Below, one piece after another: positions 46,501-59,473 of a stretch of 64,000 bases of DNA. Source of the stretch: Azadirachta indica (taxonomy: Eukaryota; Streptophyta; Magnoliopsida; Sapindales; Meliaceae); assembly GCA_022749755.1 (NCBI GenBank), contig CM040443.1:19327228-19391227 (forward strand), in the 5' to 3' direction. The notes below the pieces were generated by a model, which did not search any database, was not told the DNA's origin, and saw nothing but the letters and a program-made list of their open reading frames with translations. Numbering within the stretch: position 1 is the first letter of the stretch; the number at the start of each line of letters is the position of its first letter. The position numbers and the translations under genes are program-made.

Positions 46501-49500
46501 GCTCTCAAATTCATTGATACTATTAAAGAACATAAATTATATTGAATCTCTCCTATATGTTAAGTATCTTATATAGGCTAAAATAATAAGCAACAACAAC
46601 TAGGAATCTTCATATATTTGGAATCCTAAACAAACTAGAAAAAAACTAATAATTCTTAAATTGGAAATATACTTAATAAGACTAAACTTAGTGAAACTAA
46701 ATAAGTAAAATTTCAATTCTGATACTTATCCTCAAACTCAAGTTGGAAGCGAATGCAAGTGAGAAGATCCCAAAGCAGTTGTAGTATTGAGAGGTGATCG
46801 AAAAATCCCAAAGTAGTTAAGAGAGGAAAACCGATAGTGTTTTCGAAAGGTGAGGAGTACTAGTAGTATCTTTCATTGGTGAGGATTGCTTTCCATAGGC
46901 GAATAGTAGTAGTAATGCTTTCCATGGGCGTGCCTCCCATAGGCGAGTAGTAGTGAAAGTGCTAACCATAGGTGAGTAGTAGATGAAGGAGCTAATATAT
47001 TAGGATCTTGCGAACAGTACCTTACTACAGTAAACGGGGCCAGTACCATAGCTTGGAATAGGGTTTCTAGAATTTTTTTTTTCCTAGGGTGTTCAGAATT
47101 GCTTTTCTTTTTTTCTTTTAGAAAATTAAATCATGCTCTTGCTACCAAAACTTTTCTAATATGAAATCTCAAACTTAAGATCGAACCCGTTCTGATACTA
47201 TATTATACAAAATAAAATTATATTGAATCTCTTTTGAATTTTAAACTAGGTATATAGAAATGTCTTTTGTAACCTAATATAATAAAGTAACATAAAGTAG
47301 GAATCCTCATTAATTAGAAATCTTAAACAAATTAAGAAAAATTACTAATGTTTAAATTAGAAATATACTTGATAAGACTAAACTAAGTGAAACTAAATAA
47401 ATCTAATTTCAGTTGTAACAGATACAATTTTCAAAATGCAAACCAAACAGTGACCCCGATATGCCAATTAATTTTTTGTAGTTCAAATGTTAGTATTTGT
47501 CTCGTTTTCCACAATTTTTTCATCAACGACAGCTGCACAACTGCTACCTTTAATTTTAAAGTCAATGTGTGTATTGCACCCTTTTTTGGTTTAATTATTT
47601 GTTAATTGCAATCATCTTCCATAATCTCTGTTTGCCTGTATATGCTTACCTATTTGCTGGAATAAAAGGTTGCTCCATATTTACTAAGAGGACAAAAATG
47701 TGCAGGTTCGGGGAAATCAAAGAGCCTACAGAACTTGTCAATGCAGCTGAGAAAGTGTTGTAACCACCCATACCTTTTTGTGGGAGAATATAACATGTGG
47801 CGCAAGGAGGAGATCATCAGAGCATCTGGGAAATTTGAGCTACTTGATCGTTTGCTACCAAAACTTCGTAGATCTGGGCATAGAGTCCTGCTCTTCTCAC
47901 AGATGACTCGTCTCATGGACATTCTTGAAATATATTTGAAGCTTAACGATTTTAAGTATCTTAGACTTGATGGCTCAACAAAAACTGAGGAAAGAGGAGT
48001 GTTACTGAAGCAATTTAATGCTCCAGACTCTCCTTACTTCATGTTTCTCTTGAGCACTCGAGCTGGAGGACTTGGTCTTAACTTACAAACAGCAGATACT
48101 GTCATAATCTTTGATAGTGATTGGAATCCACAGATGGACCAACAGGCAGAGGATCGAGCCCATCGAATTGGGCAAAAGAAAGAAGTCAGGGTTTTTGTGT
48201 TGGTCAGTGTTGGTTCAATTGAAGAGGTGATCTTGGAACGTGCTAAGCAGAAGATGGGCATTGATGCCAAGGTCATCCAGGCAGGACTTTTCAATACAAC
48301 TTCCACAGGTATGTTATACTTCAACTTCATGCAGTAACTTAGATATAGCATGTGTTCTTAAAATAAGTAGGAAATGGTTTGTTTGTTTGGCCTTGCTTCC
48401 AGGTAGTGGGTTCATTTCTTTAATGTTTTATAAGAAAATAGGTCTTCTGCTGCTGCAAAAAATGTGGGTACCTTTGCATATCTTGTCCCTAAATTGTTGT
48501 TGAATTTCTATGGTCTTAGTAATTTGAAGGTCACTTTCCATTGATAGACCATATTTTCATTCCATCAATAAACTTGTGCTGTTTTGGGCACATGCATATG
48601 TTTTTTTCAACTACTAAAAATAATAAAAGCAAAGAGAAGTTAATACCAGGCATCAACTGTAACATATCCCCAAATACTGAACACAATAGGAGCTAAATTT
48701 TTGTAAATGTTCTATATTTGCTAGTACTCATACAGATCAAAATATGTCTATAATAGATTGTTAAATTTTCAGTCACAGGGATCTGTGGCCAGCGGCCAGT
48801 GGCCAGTGGCCAGGCTACTTTTCGTCCCCATGCAGCTATATCTATCTATTGCATGCTGATAAAAATGTTCTGAAAAGACCTTTTTGTGCTCAAGCCCTTA
48901 TGAGGCTCTCATTGTTTGGATAAATTGGACACCAAGACATATTAATGACTTCTCCAACTTCCATCCCCGTCCTGCTAATTTCATTTATGCATGCTGACAT
49001 AATTTTTCTAAAAATAACCTCACCATGGGACCTTCTCTTTGGATTGATTGAACACAGATTAAATTTTTGTGATTTCCTTGTTTCTGCAGCTCAGGACAGA
49101 AGGGAAATGTTGAAGGAGATAATGCGGAGAGGTACGAGCTCTCTTGGGACAGATGTGCCAAGTGAGAGAGAAATCAACCGCCTTGCTGCTCGCACAGATG
49201 AAGAATTCTGGATGTTTGAGAAGATGGATGAGGAGAGAAGGCAAAAAGAGAATTATCGATCTCGTCTCATGGAAGATCATGAGGTTCCTGAGTGGGCATA
49301 TTCTGCACCTGATAATAAGGAAGATCAGAATAAAGGTTTTGAACATGATAGCAGTAGCATTACTGGAAAGCGGAAAAGAAAGGAGGTGGTTTATGCCTGA
49401 TACATTGAGTGATTTACAATGGATGAAAGCTGTGGAAAATGGTCAAGACATATCAAAGCTTTCAAGTTCAACTAGAGGAAAGAGAAGGGACCATCTTCCA

Positions 49501-49836
49501 TCGGAGGGCAACGAATCGCCTAGTAATGGTACAGGAGCAGAGAGAAAGGTTTTAGATGGGAAGAGTGAAAATCCACCCATGGTGAGTGAGGGAACAAGTG
49601 AGGATACTTTTGGCTCAGCCCCAAAAAGACTGAAATATGAAAGGAGAAACCCAGAAAATTCTGACATTCAGAGTGCTGAAAAGTCTGAACATAAGGGTGT
49701 TCAAGGAGGTGGCTTGAATGGGCATATATTTACATGGAATACTCACAGGAAGAAAAGATCAAGTTATGTGGTTCAGACTTCCTCTTCTGATTCTAGAGGG
49801 CAGAACTCAAATGGAAGAGGAAATGGATGGACTTGA
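43523..49836 (+). CDS. CHR23: SWI/SNF chromatin-remodelling ATPase, CHR12/CHR23 (MINU) type, 5' end missing, frame break near the 3' end
   Basis: Visible exons: 43523-43547 (partial), 43768-44160, 44808-45067, 45223-45441, 45807-46014, 46097-46250, 47706-48308 and 49090-49836, about 868 residues; Arabidopsis relatives have 1060-1100, so roughly 200 N-terminal residues are in the gap. Order: HSA-type region ([22 protein letters not shown]), acidic linker, SNF2 ATPase with Walker A DEMGLGKT (44919-44942) and DEGH (45385-45396), helicase C with RAHRIGQ (about 48155), then a Lys/Arg-rich tail. It should slide or evict nucleosomes in the nucleus; the Arabidopsis genes affect growth arrest and meristem maintenance. 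Exon 49090-49836 has one extra base near 49399 (GTTTATGCCTGATACA instead of frame-keeping GTTTATGCxGATACA), giving a premature TGA; the downstream frame [15 protein letters not shown] is clearly still the same protein. Confidence 0.9.
46530..47420 (-). mobile_element. Short LTR element (TRIM-like) in a SWI/SNF intron
   Basis: Direct repeats of about 200 bases at 46530-46724 and 47210-47420 (shared AATTATATTGAATCTC, AGGAATC, AAATATACTTRATAAGACT, AGTGAAACTAAATAA) flank about 490 bases without coding capacity. A degenerate tRNA-Met primer site is next to the right repeat (minus TAGTATCAGAAC, about 47190-47201) and a purine tract next to the left one (plus CCTCAAACTCAAGTTGG). This is the layout of a non-autonomous minus-strand TRIM or a heavily deleted copia element. 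It enlarges this intron to 1455 bases. Confidence 0.7.
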
Positions 49837-50884
49837 TATAAACGACTTTGAAAAAAGAATGTATGGGATGAGCTGAAAGGTGCCTGCACATTCCAAATTT
49901 GCCTCAAGTTGCTGGAATTTCATACAAGGTTTGGCGATTATCGGTCGCATTGCCCCAACAGCTGGGCATATCAAGTCACAAAGTTAAGGTGTTTTCTTTT
50001 TTTGTTCAACTGGTGTGATCATGCCTTATTTTGAGTCCACCAGTTCTATTCATTCCAGCACTTAACGTGTTTTCCCCCACAAAAGCTGTATGTAAAACTA
50101 TCCCAATTTATGAAATTCACCTTTTAATTTAATTATGAATACTGATTTTAGACATTATATTCCCAATTGCATAACAATGTACTCAAACGTCGTTCCTACA
50201 GCTTTACAATTTTTTCCAGAATTAGTTAGATCAACGGGTTGATTAGATTGTAACAAATGCACTTTCCGAGTTTTTATAAAGAATGTTGAGGAATTCAAGG
50301 GTTTTCAACTGGAAAACGTTCGCCTCAATCCTGAAAATGGTCTTTGCTGGCAGCGTGGCGCTTCCCCCTTTCTCGCAAATATTTGTAAATTAAAATAATT
50401 TATTTGATCTGCATGCGCTTCCCCTCGCGGGGATACGACATGCAATTAAGTTTCTAATTTCCACTTAGTAGGGCATTTCCACAGTCCAATTTCTAAAATT
50501 TATCTCCATTAATTCTCAATCTTGATCAAGACATTCAACAACGTACATACTGAAGAGTAAGATATCAGCACCTCAACCACATAAAAATTAGCTAGCATCA
50601 CTGGCAATATTAAAATAAAAATATTACAAGATCTGCAGCCACATTGACTGACTTGAGATTTAGAGGTCCACAACAAAAAGATGCAAAAAATTCCCCTAAA
50701 TCTTTCCTACAAATAAAATATAGTTTAAACCTTCACTGGACTAACAGCTACTGCCCTGCTCATGCATCGTAAGAATTAACAGAACAGTTAACCCAAAATG
50801 CTGTGAATGTCTTACAATTATTGAGGCTACAAATGTCTCTGCCACAGCAGATTCCATATAAAGAAACCTGACACAAGAGAACCT
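49837..50884. other. Convergent 3' region between the SWI/SNF gene and RanGAP
   Basis: Holds both 3' UTRs. Otherwise unremarkable AT-rich sequence, no gene seen. Confidence 0.5.
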
Positions 50885-52544
50885 TTAATCATCTTGTTTA
50901 ACTTCAAGATTTTTCAGCTTCGATTCCAACCCATCCTCATCACCTTTGTCCTCCCCAGATTCCTCGTCATCATCTCCTCCCTCAGGATCATTCTCCTCCA
51001 AGGATCCAAGCAAGTTGGTAGATTTTTTAAAATATTTCTTTCAACTCATCAATGCCTTCATCAGATATGATATTTGAGTCAATATTCAGCAGCTTAAACC
51101 CAGGTTTTTGAATAACAACCTGAGCCAGGTGTCGAGCCCCAGCCCTTCGTATATAGTTGGTGCTCAGATCAACTTCCTTTAGGTGGTCATGGCCTTGTTC
51201 CAAGGCTTTACTGATCTGGATAGCACCTTCATCCTTAAGTTCATTCTCAGCTAAATTCAACTTGGTAAGATGCTGCTTTGCAGCTATACAAGCAGATAAA
51301 ATGGGAGCAGCTTCAGCAGTAATGTCATTGCCAGCCAGCTCCAGAACTCCAAGTAACGGAGCAGATTCCTTAAGAGAATTAGCTATAGCAATGGCACCCT
51401 CATCTTCCAAGTTGAGATAGCTAAGGTAAATCTCACTGAGATCATCATGTTTAGAAAGAGATTTACTCAGAGCAACTCCGGCTTCTACACCAAACAAGTT
51501 GTCCCGCAGGTCAAGCTTTTTCAAACGAGTACAAGTCCCAAGTGCTCCTGATAAAGCAGTTCCTCCTTCTGAGCCTATCCTAGTAGATGAGCACCGGAAA
51601 TCCTCTAACAATGGAGAATGCTTCACAACCTCAGAGATAGCAAGTGCACCCTCATCTCCTGTCATGTTATTATGAAACTGAAGAACCCTAAGCTTCTCTG
51701 TGGAGGGAATCAACTCACAAACTGCACATGCAGCTTCCTCTGAGATGCCATCATTCATTAAATAGAGCTCCTCCAGGCAACTCTGAGATTTCAATAGTGC
51801 TCCAAAAGCCCTAACACCCTTCTCACCCAAGGCATTGTCTGACAGGTTCAAATATTTTAAAATGCTACCTTCCAGGGCTGTTGAGAATATATTCATAACC
51901 TCAAGAGCTTCCAACTCTGGTCTTCCTGCAACAAAATCTGACAGGTCAACTTCCTTCAGCTGACTCTTGAGGGAAACCAAAATGGGCTCAGCAACTCGAG
52001 CCGCTCCTAAACCAAAGCTTCTATTGCTAAAGCATATCTTTGTGTAAGAGTTTCCAGGCTCCTTTAATGGCCATAGAATCTCCTCAGCCTCCTCTGCCTC
52101 AATAAATGCACGGTGTCCTTTGGATATATCAAAAAACGTTTCATGCTCCACAGTGACTTTCTCCAATGGCAGCTGCTCCCTGTCACCATTAGTTTTCTCA
52201 GATGACAGAACCTCCCCATCTTCCTTTGTTCTAGGGCCTCTCTTAAGGACTTCCAGCAAAAGCTTACTGCATTCTCTAGCATAAAGCTGCACTGCAGAAC
52301 TTCCATCACCGTCAGGCTCCTTTTCATAGTGCTGATTTGCAGTGGAGAAAGCTGCATTCTCAATTTTTTTTGCATTTTCTTCGGCCTCTTCTGGGGTCAG
52401 AACACCATACCTCTGGGTGAAAATGGACTTAGTCATGAGATTTTTATTCATACGCTCAACAAGCATCTGTCTAGTGTTTTGGCTTGGGGGCCACAGTTTA
52501 ATAGAAAATGGACGTCGTTGTGTTTCCGGTGATACAGCATCCAT
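50885..52544 (-). CDS. RANGAP: Ran GTPase-activating protein with WPP domain (frame break near C terminus)
   Basis: A single coding exon, about 552 residues if one base is ignored (plant RanGAPs are about 535-545). It starts MDAVSPETQRRPFSIKLWPPSQNTRQMLVERM: the WPP domain (about 13-110) tethers plant RanGAP to the nuclear envelope and cell plate via WIT/WIP proteins. Then come about ten LRRs (about 205-505) that activate GTP hydrolysis by Ran, and a Glu/Asp-rich tail. At 51027-51029 the frame as given stops (KEIF then TAA) because TTTT stands where TTT is needed; reading on one base over gives KKSTNLLGSLEENDPEGG and an acidic tail to TAA at 50887-50885, as expected of the family. A 5' UTR intron precedes the ATG (acceptor near 52556, donor near 53262). 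Confidence 0.92.
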
Positions 52545-52556
52545 GGCAAATAAACC

Positions 52557-53262
52557 TGCAAAAAAGTGCCACAAATATGCTGACAACTTCAACACATAAA
52601 TACTAAAATAGTGATATAAGAAATACTTATTTTTTAACTACTAAACCACCAACAACAGGAGTAGTAATATTTCCCAACTTGCATATTAACAAGTACATTA
52701 ACACAAAAGCCAATACTATTGTTCAGAAACCTATCAATAAACTTGAAAATATTCATTCTTCATAGTTTCTTAAGGAATACATGTACCTAAATAAAGATAA
52801 CTATACAAGTACATAAAAAACTGTAGTTTAAACTAGAAAACCCGGGGGTCCGGAGAACAAAAGAAATACATTTCGGACTTTACACATCTCCAGTCTATTT
52901 TCGTTTATATCACTCAATAACCAAACAAAGATGTTCATTAAAGACGTCTCATTTCAACAGGAAAAAAAAAAAATCAATATTTTGACAGAAACATAAAAAC
53001 ATTTTGATTATGTATCCTAACATAAAAAATACGAGATATGCACCAGCAATGGATATACAAGTACAGTACATGGCAAAAGACACTGTAAGTTCAACAAAAC
53101 AACAAGAATCACCACAAAGAATCAAAATTTCCTATAAAAATTTACCGATCTGAAGTAAAATTAAGCATTTAACAAGTTTTAAACACAAAAGATTCAGTTA
53201 CAAAGATTATGAGTTCTTCACAAGTTTAAATCCCAGGAATGACAAAATGAAAACGAAACTTA
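52557..53262 (-). other. 5' UTR intron of RanGAP
   Basis: The minus strand shows a GTAAGT donor in AGAGAGAGTAAGTTTCG (about 53262) and a TTTTTTGCAG acceptor 12 bases before the ATG (about 52557). AT-rich with no coding signal. Confidence 0.65.
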
Positions 53263-53380
53263 CTCTCTCTAAATCTGAATCTCCTGGTTGCGGTTAGCTG
53301 AAACCAAAATAGTTCAAAGAATACAGAGAAATGTTTAGACAGAGAGCGAGTGGAGGGAAAAAGGACGTGAACTGAAAGTG

Positions 53381-56186
53381 ATGAGAGCGAAAGGTTAGGT
53401 TTTCGAATTTACTGGTTTTGGGATCACAAATAAGTGACCCTGTTTGGAAAAGAAAGTAATAGTGTTCCAACTTTGGATAAATCGATATGATCAAATGGAA
53501 TAGAACCCCCTTCGGCGTTTATACCGCTTGGTAGAGGCCTGAAATTGGTACTAAAGATTATTTTAGGTAATGAACATTCTTTCAAACGTTAAATAAATAG
53601 TCGTGAAACTCAATGCAATTAATCTACTACAAAGATTCAATTAATCCAAAATTGTAATAAATTTTTTACGTGTCAATCAATATCGGTACTAAGCACAAAT
53701 ATACTTTCTCAACTGAGTAAAAGAAAGTTATTAAGGGATCCATAAAGTTATATTGATGACTCTTACCAAATCATTCTAGTAAAAGGAGGAGGATTACTGG
53801 CAAAAGCATATTCTTAATCATTTGATTAATCAAATAGGCAAATAATTTTAAGCAAAAAATTGCCATCATTTGATTATAAACGTTAATTGAAGTTAAAGAA
53901 ATCTAGCACTAGATCACACGTGTTTACAATTAGCTTACAGCAAAATCTAAAATGGGACCCCAATGTGACAATACAATTAAACTGCAGTGTAAAAAAGGTC
54001 ACCAAAATTTGCGAATACCATTCGGTCAAATGAAAATCACAACCATTCGCTGAATGTGGACCGCCAAATTTTGTTTATTATGAGCAGAGGTTTGGTAGCT
54101 TTTGCTTTACCTGGGACCACGGGCCACTATGTCTCGCTAAATTCCAGATATCTTCTGCGCAAAGCTGTCTATTTGATGGAGGAAAAAGAAAAAGGATAGC
54201 GCAAAGTCGAGAAAAATGAGGCCAGGGCCAGGCCCAGACTTGAGGCTATAATGACAGCCCAAGCGAGTCCTGCCTTCAAAACTCAAGTATCACGCTTACT
54301 TTGTTATAAAATATACTTGGAAATCTGCAGACAAAAGTTTCTAATTGGCAGGATTCGTTTTCATTAATGTGTAATTAGATGCAGAGTTTGCTCAAATCGA
54401 CTGTCATGTGAAGCAGTTCAACTCGAAAAACAAAATTAGAACAGAAATTGTCAAACACAAACAGGCTGACAGAAAGAAAAAACGCATGCTGTACAGCTGC
54501 GAGGTATACAATTTCCGCAGACTTTCGGCACTACTTCATTGTACAACCCTTTTCTGCCCCAACCAAAACATAGAGCTGATTTGGTCCTGCTGTAAGTTGA
54601 GTGTCCGCAGACTCGTTCAAATGGCGCTCTTTAAAAAGTGATTCGGAAAAATTGCAACATATTTGCAGAATTAAATGCTATTCTTCTTTTTAGTTAACCA
54701 CTGATCGGTTGCATGTGATCCTCAAATTCAAAGTTATTTTTAAGTTAAAAAAAGGACACCACGTACATACATATATCATTAGTCCAGCTCATAAAGAGTT
54801 GGAAGTTCCCAATCTAAACAATTGCCCGGAAGAAATGGAAACATTTATGAACTACTGCAACATCTAAGGGGTAAAATTCGGGCTCAAAAGAAAATTGGCA
54901 GAATGCCAAAATAGCTTCAGAACTGCTCGGGATGTCAGATAATCTATACAATCACAAAACATAAATAAATAAATAAACCAGTTCCTATTTGGAATATCGT
55001 TAATAGATGGGCATATATTTTGTAAAAGCACCAAACCAACATAAACTATTTATTCTCGCCAAAGCAGAAAAGCACATCTGAGCAACTTACAGACTACAAG
55101 TGGCTTTTACAACGATAAATTTATGATCACAACCATAAGAAAATTTAATCAACAAATTGTATCGAAACCTTCAGTTACATACAATCGGAAGTGCAGAACC
55201 TCACTAGAAACATATTTACACTCTCCACCAGCAAAACCCCAGAAATATCTTTTAACATTTGCACCCAGATCAAATGGGCTACAAGGAAACGTTATTCCAA
55301 GCACACCTTAAGTAAACTAGAGTTCACATTCCATTACCACGATTCAGGATGCGCAAGGTCATGTCACCTGTTATGCATTATAAACATTTAACGCTACTTT
55401 AAATTAAGCTTGATCACTAACACGAGAGACTATGACAAGTAACAAACCACCTTCTACTTAAATTAAGCTTGAACACTAACACGAGAGAGACTGACAAGTG
55501 ACAAAACACCTTCTACCTAGACACTCACTAACAGTTACGTTAGTTTTTCTGAAACAAGATTATGCATTTTAAAACAAAATTCTATTCAAAACAAAATTCG
55601 GCTTCAACAATCATCAAAAGTAATAACATAATACCATTTAAAATGTTCTTGACCATCATCTAATCTGTTAAGAATTCCCAAATCAAATGGGCTAACTGCC
55701 CAAAGCTTGACGAGCTTTCCACAATCCAACACAAAGATGCTTAAGGAACAAAAGATACTACATAATTAAACCAATTTTGATGCTTGTTAATTTCATAAAT
55801 CACATAGAAGAACAATTCAAAACCCATAAGAACAACAAGGACCAAATCCATCCCAACTAAAAAAAATTGCAAGCAGCCCAATTGCTGAGTACCCAAAAAT
55901 CCAATCCATCATGATCAGAATACACACGATCCATAAACACTTAACTTAAGCAAAGCCTACCAGCATTCATCATCAATAACATAAAGAACACAAATATGAA
56001 GTCATAACCGCTAACAACGATTTAAACAGAAGTTACTGCTTAATTTGCCATAAGAAAATCTCAAAACATTCATATATCCTTAACAGTAAGGACGAGCAAT
56101 CAAAATCTAAATTGCCTGCAACATATTAATCCTTTAACAAAACCAAAGAGAAAAAAATAACAAAAACCTCTCGACTCTCTGTTTCT
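53381..56186. other. Intergenic region, RanGAP promoter to RPS16 3' flank
   Basis: 2.8 kb without a recognised gene. 53381-54350 should contain the RanGAP promoter. 55393-55518 is a short tandem duplication. 55550-56186 is A-rich on plus and should hold the RPS16 3' UTR. I see no transposon ends. Confidence 0.45.
55393..55518. repeat. 59-bp tandem duplication
   Basis: Two units, each containing AATTAAGCTTG, CACTAACACGAGAGA, GACAAGT and the CACCTTCTAC segment; AATTAAGCTT occurs at 55402 and 55461. Confidence 0.85.
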
Positions 56187-56676
<490 letters not shown>

Positions 56677-57029
56677 AAAAGTTTTGAAACGAGGAAAAGA
56701 TATACGAGGAGGTAAAGTGATATTAGGGATTTTTTTTTTTATCGACGGCTGTGATTGCTTTTCGGAAGGCTTATATACTTGTTCGGATGTAGATGTATTC
56801 AGCGTGCACTTATATTCCCCCTATGACACGTGTGACCAAATTTGTTTTCCTTTTTCTCCAAAATGTATATTTTCATATATAATATGTTTGAATTTTTTTC
56901 CACGTTCATATATTTTTATTCGAATACAAACTAATTTTAGGTAAGCACGTCACGGTAATATAATAAAATTTACTTGTGTACCAATACAAATAAAGTTATC
57001 ATTTTTTTTTCTAATATTACTATTAAAAA
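56677..57029. promoter_or_regulatory. RPS16 upstream region
   Basis: Presumed promoter, AT-rich, no other features recognised. Confidence 0.4.
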
Positions 57030-57930
57030 TGGGTTTAGATAGAAGATAGTAGTTTAGTGTGATGGGAATGTGGGATGATTAATACACGCAACACTCTCCC
57101 TTGTGCACTTTTAATTTTTTTTCTAATATAAGCCACAAAAATATACGCTTAACACATATCATTGGAAGTGGGATGTCCCTAATTCACTCTCTTTCTTTTC
57201 GCCTATATACTGATTTTAGCCACACTGATGAAATGCTCTTTTCGGTGATTCTCACTTGAAAATCCATTTACTCTTGGTCCTCAGGCTTTCTCGCCTTTTG
57301 CCTGCTATTTACTTTAAATGCTAAACTGCCTTTCGCATTCTCTCTTTGTTACTAGATACGGAAGTCCATTCGCATAGTAAGCAATTTCCCTCTCTTTATG
57401 AGGATGTTTCATTCTATTAATTTTTATATACTCGTTAGCTCTAAAACGAATAAGGCTTTTAAAGGAAATGATTATTTATTGGGTAGAAGATAATAACCCG
57501 ATGCGATGGCGATGTGAAATGATTAACATTTTCCTTCACGTGCAACACTTTCCCTCACGCAAAGGGTAGATTAAATGCGTCTGAGAGGGAAAAGAAACAA
57601 GGATCTCATCAATACCAAAGTGTCCTGCTCTGATACCATGTCAGAAGTAGGCTTGGGTAGAACTCAGCACAAAAATTAGCTCAAGGGATAAAGATGTCTA
57701 ATTCATATATAGGAAAAATAATAGCACGGTGCGATAGCGATGTAGTACTGTTAACACCTTTCCTCATGCGGAGGTAAATCAAATGCGTGAGAGAATAAAT
57801 GAACAAAGATCTCACCATTACTGGAGTGTTCAACTCTAATATCATATCAAAAACGAGCTTAGGTAGAAGATAACAGTCCGGTGCAATGGCAATGTAGGAC
57901 GATTAACAATTACATTATATCATATATCAA
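57030..57930 (-). mobile_element. Nested, decayed LTR-retrotransposon ends
   Basis: A motif like GTAGAAGATAAYARYCCGRTGCRATGGCRATGT, followed by GATTAACA, recurs near 57036, 57482, 57715 and 57868, interspersed with TCAAATGCGTGAGAG-type segments. Two primer-site-like sequences occur, minus TGGTATCAGAGC (57627-57638) and a degenerate one at about 57833-57844. No coding part survives. Best explained as repeated LTR edges of a minus-strand element. Confidence 0.55.
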
Positions 57931-59473
57931 TTAAAAGTTTATATATGACAATTATACTATGTTATGAATATTTACTCTCACTCTATTTATACATAATAGT
58001 TATACTGCATGCCAAATTTTGACCCAATTTACCTAAATAACAAGCACTTCTCGAACCCAAATTTGTAATTATCCTTTGACCAATGATTAAAGGGCATTAT
58101 TATTTATTGTTGAAAAGTAATTTTTATTTTTTTTTTCGACGAACATACAAGCCATAGGAAATACATATTAACTAATAGTCTAATACGATTAGTGAGAAAT
58201 GTAAATATGGATACCAAATAAATGTTTTTATTTTTAATAATAAATATTGGATTAACTAATTAATATGATATGTGAGAAATACTATCTTTATTTTAAGGAA
58301 AAATAAATAAATTTCATGTTTTATATTTCATTTTGTAAGTTATTCAAGATTTACACAATACAGAGTGGATTCATTTAACCTCCTACTTTCATGTGAGAAA
58401 ATAAGAAATCAGTTGAGCTAATTGAATATATATTTAGTTGTGTTTTTATATATTTTGAGATGTCCGTATTTTCTAAAGTTTGGATCAACAATTACAGAAA
58501 ACTATAAAATTTGTTTAATATTTACAAGAAAAAAAACAGCAAAATAAATACATTAAAATTAATATATCTTTTTTATCTTTTAACAATTATCTAAATAAAA
58601 ATTTTAATTTTTAAATTTCAACAAATATGAACATTCATATTTAAAAGTTCTCAATACTTTATGCCTTATAGGTCTACCTCGATATTTAAAGAGAAATTAG
58701 GATAAGTCTTGTCAATTCTCTATAATAAATTTAAAATAGGCGTAGGATTTGAATTCCTATATTTTGTATCGCCTAAAAAAGAATAATTTCTCAATGCTTT
58801 AATTATTTCAAATTTAAATTTCAAAGAAAAGTTGATTGGTGTACTTATAAGTTAAGATAGCACTAAATATGTAAATTTATCCCTACAAGTAAGGATTTGG
58901 TGTGGACTGTGGAGAGAATATTAATTCTATACTCATGCACCTATTTCCGTTATAATTATTTTTCTTAATTCATTTCATACTGATCATATCCTTAATAAAA
59001 TCTCTAATAACGGGCCCAACAAAAGAAACTTAACATCCTTAGCAACGCATAGACAAAACTAATCTCCTAATTTTTGACCACTACACTAATAACTATTAAC
59101 TAATTAAAATGTAGTCTAAATTTGACTAAAAAATATCCACAAAAATGATCAATTCAAAAAAAAGTGGGAAACCGATCGACATCATACTTTGAATTAATGA
59201 GTCTAAGTTATAATGATTGGAAAATAAGCATAACAACAAAAGTCGAAATAGTAAGAATTTTAAAACATATGAAATCCTCAATAACCTCAAACAGAGAAGA
59301 TAAGAGATAACCTCCTCAATTACGAACCATGAAATTAATTATATGCTCTCAAACTTTCATGCTCTCCAACTGTAAATAAATATATATTACAATGACAAGC
59401 ATTCTTAAAATATGTTGTCTCTCGGTCCCAGCATTAAAAAACGGATCTCAATATAGAAAATCTTAATTGATCA
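57931..59473. other. AT-rich intergenic sequence
   Basis: No gene, no clear repeat. It ends at the 3' side of the minus-strand CXE pseudogene. Confidence 0.45.

Noticed and set aside
54408..54641. 77-codon plus frame in the RanGAP-RPS16 spacer
   Set aside because: No recognisable domain, no splice context, composition like surrounding DNA.
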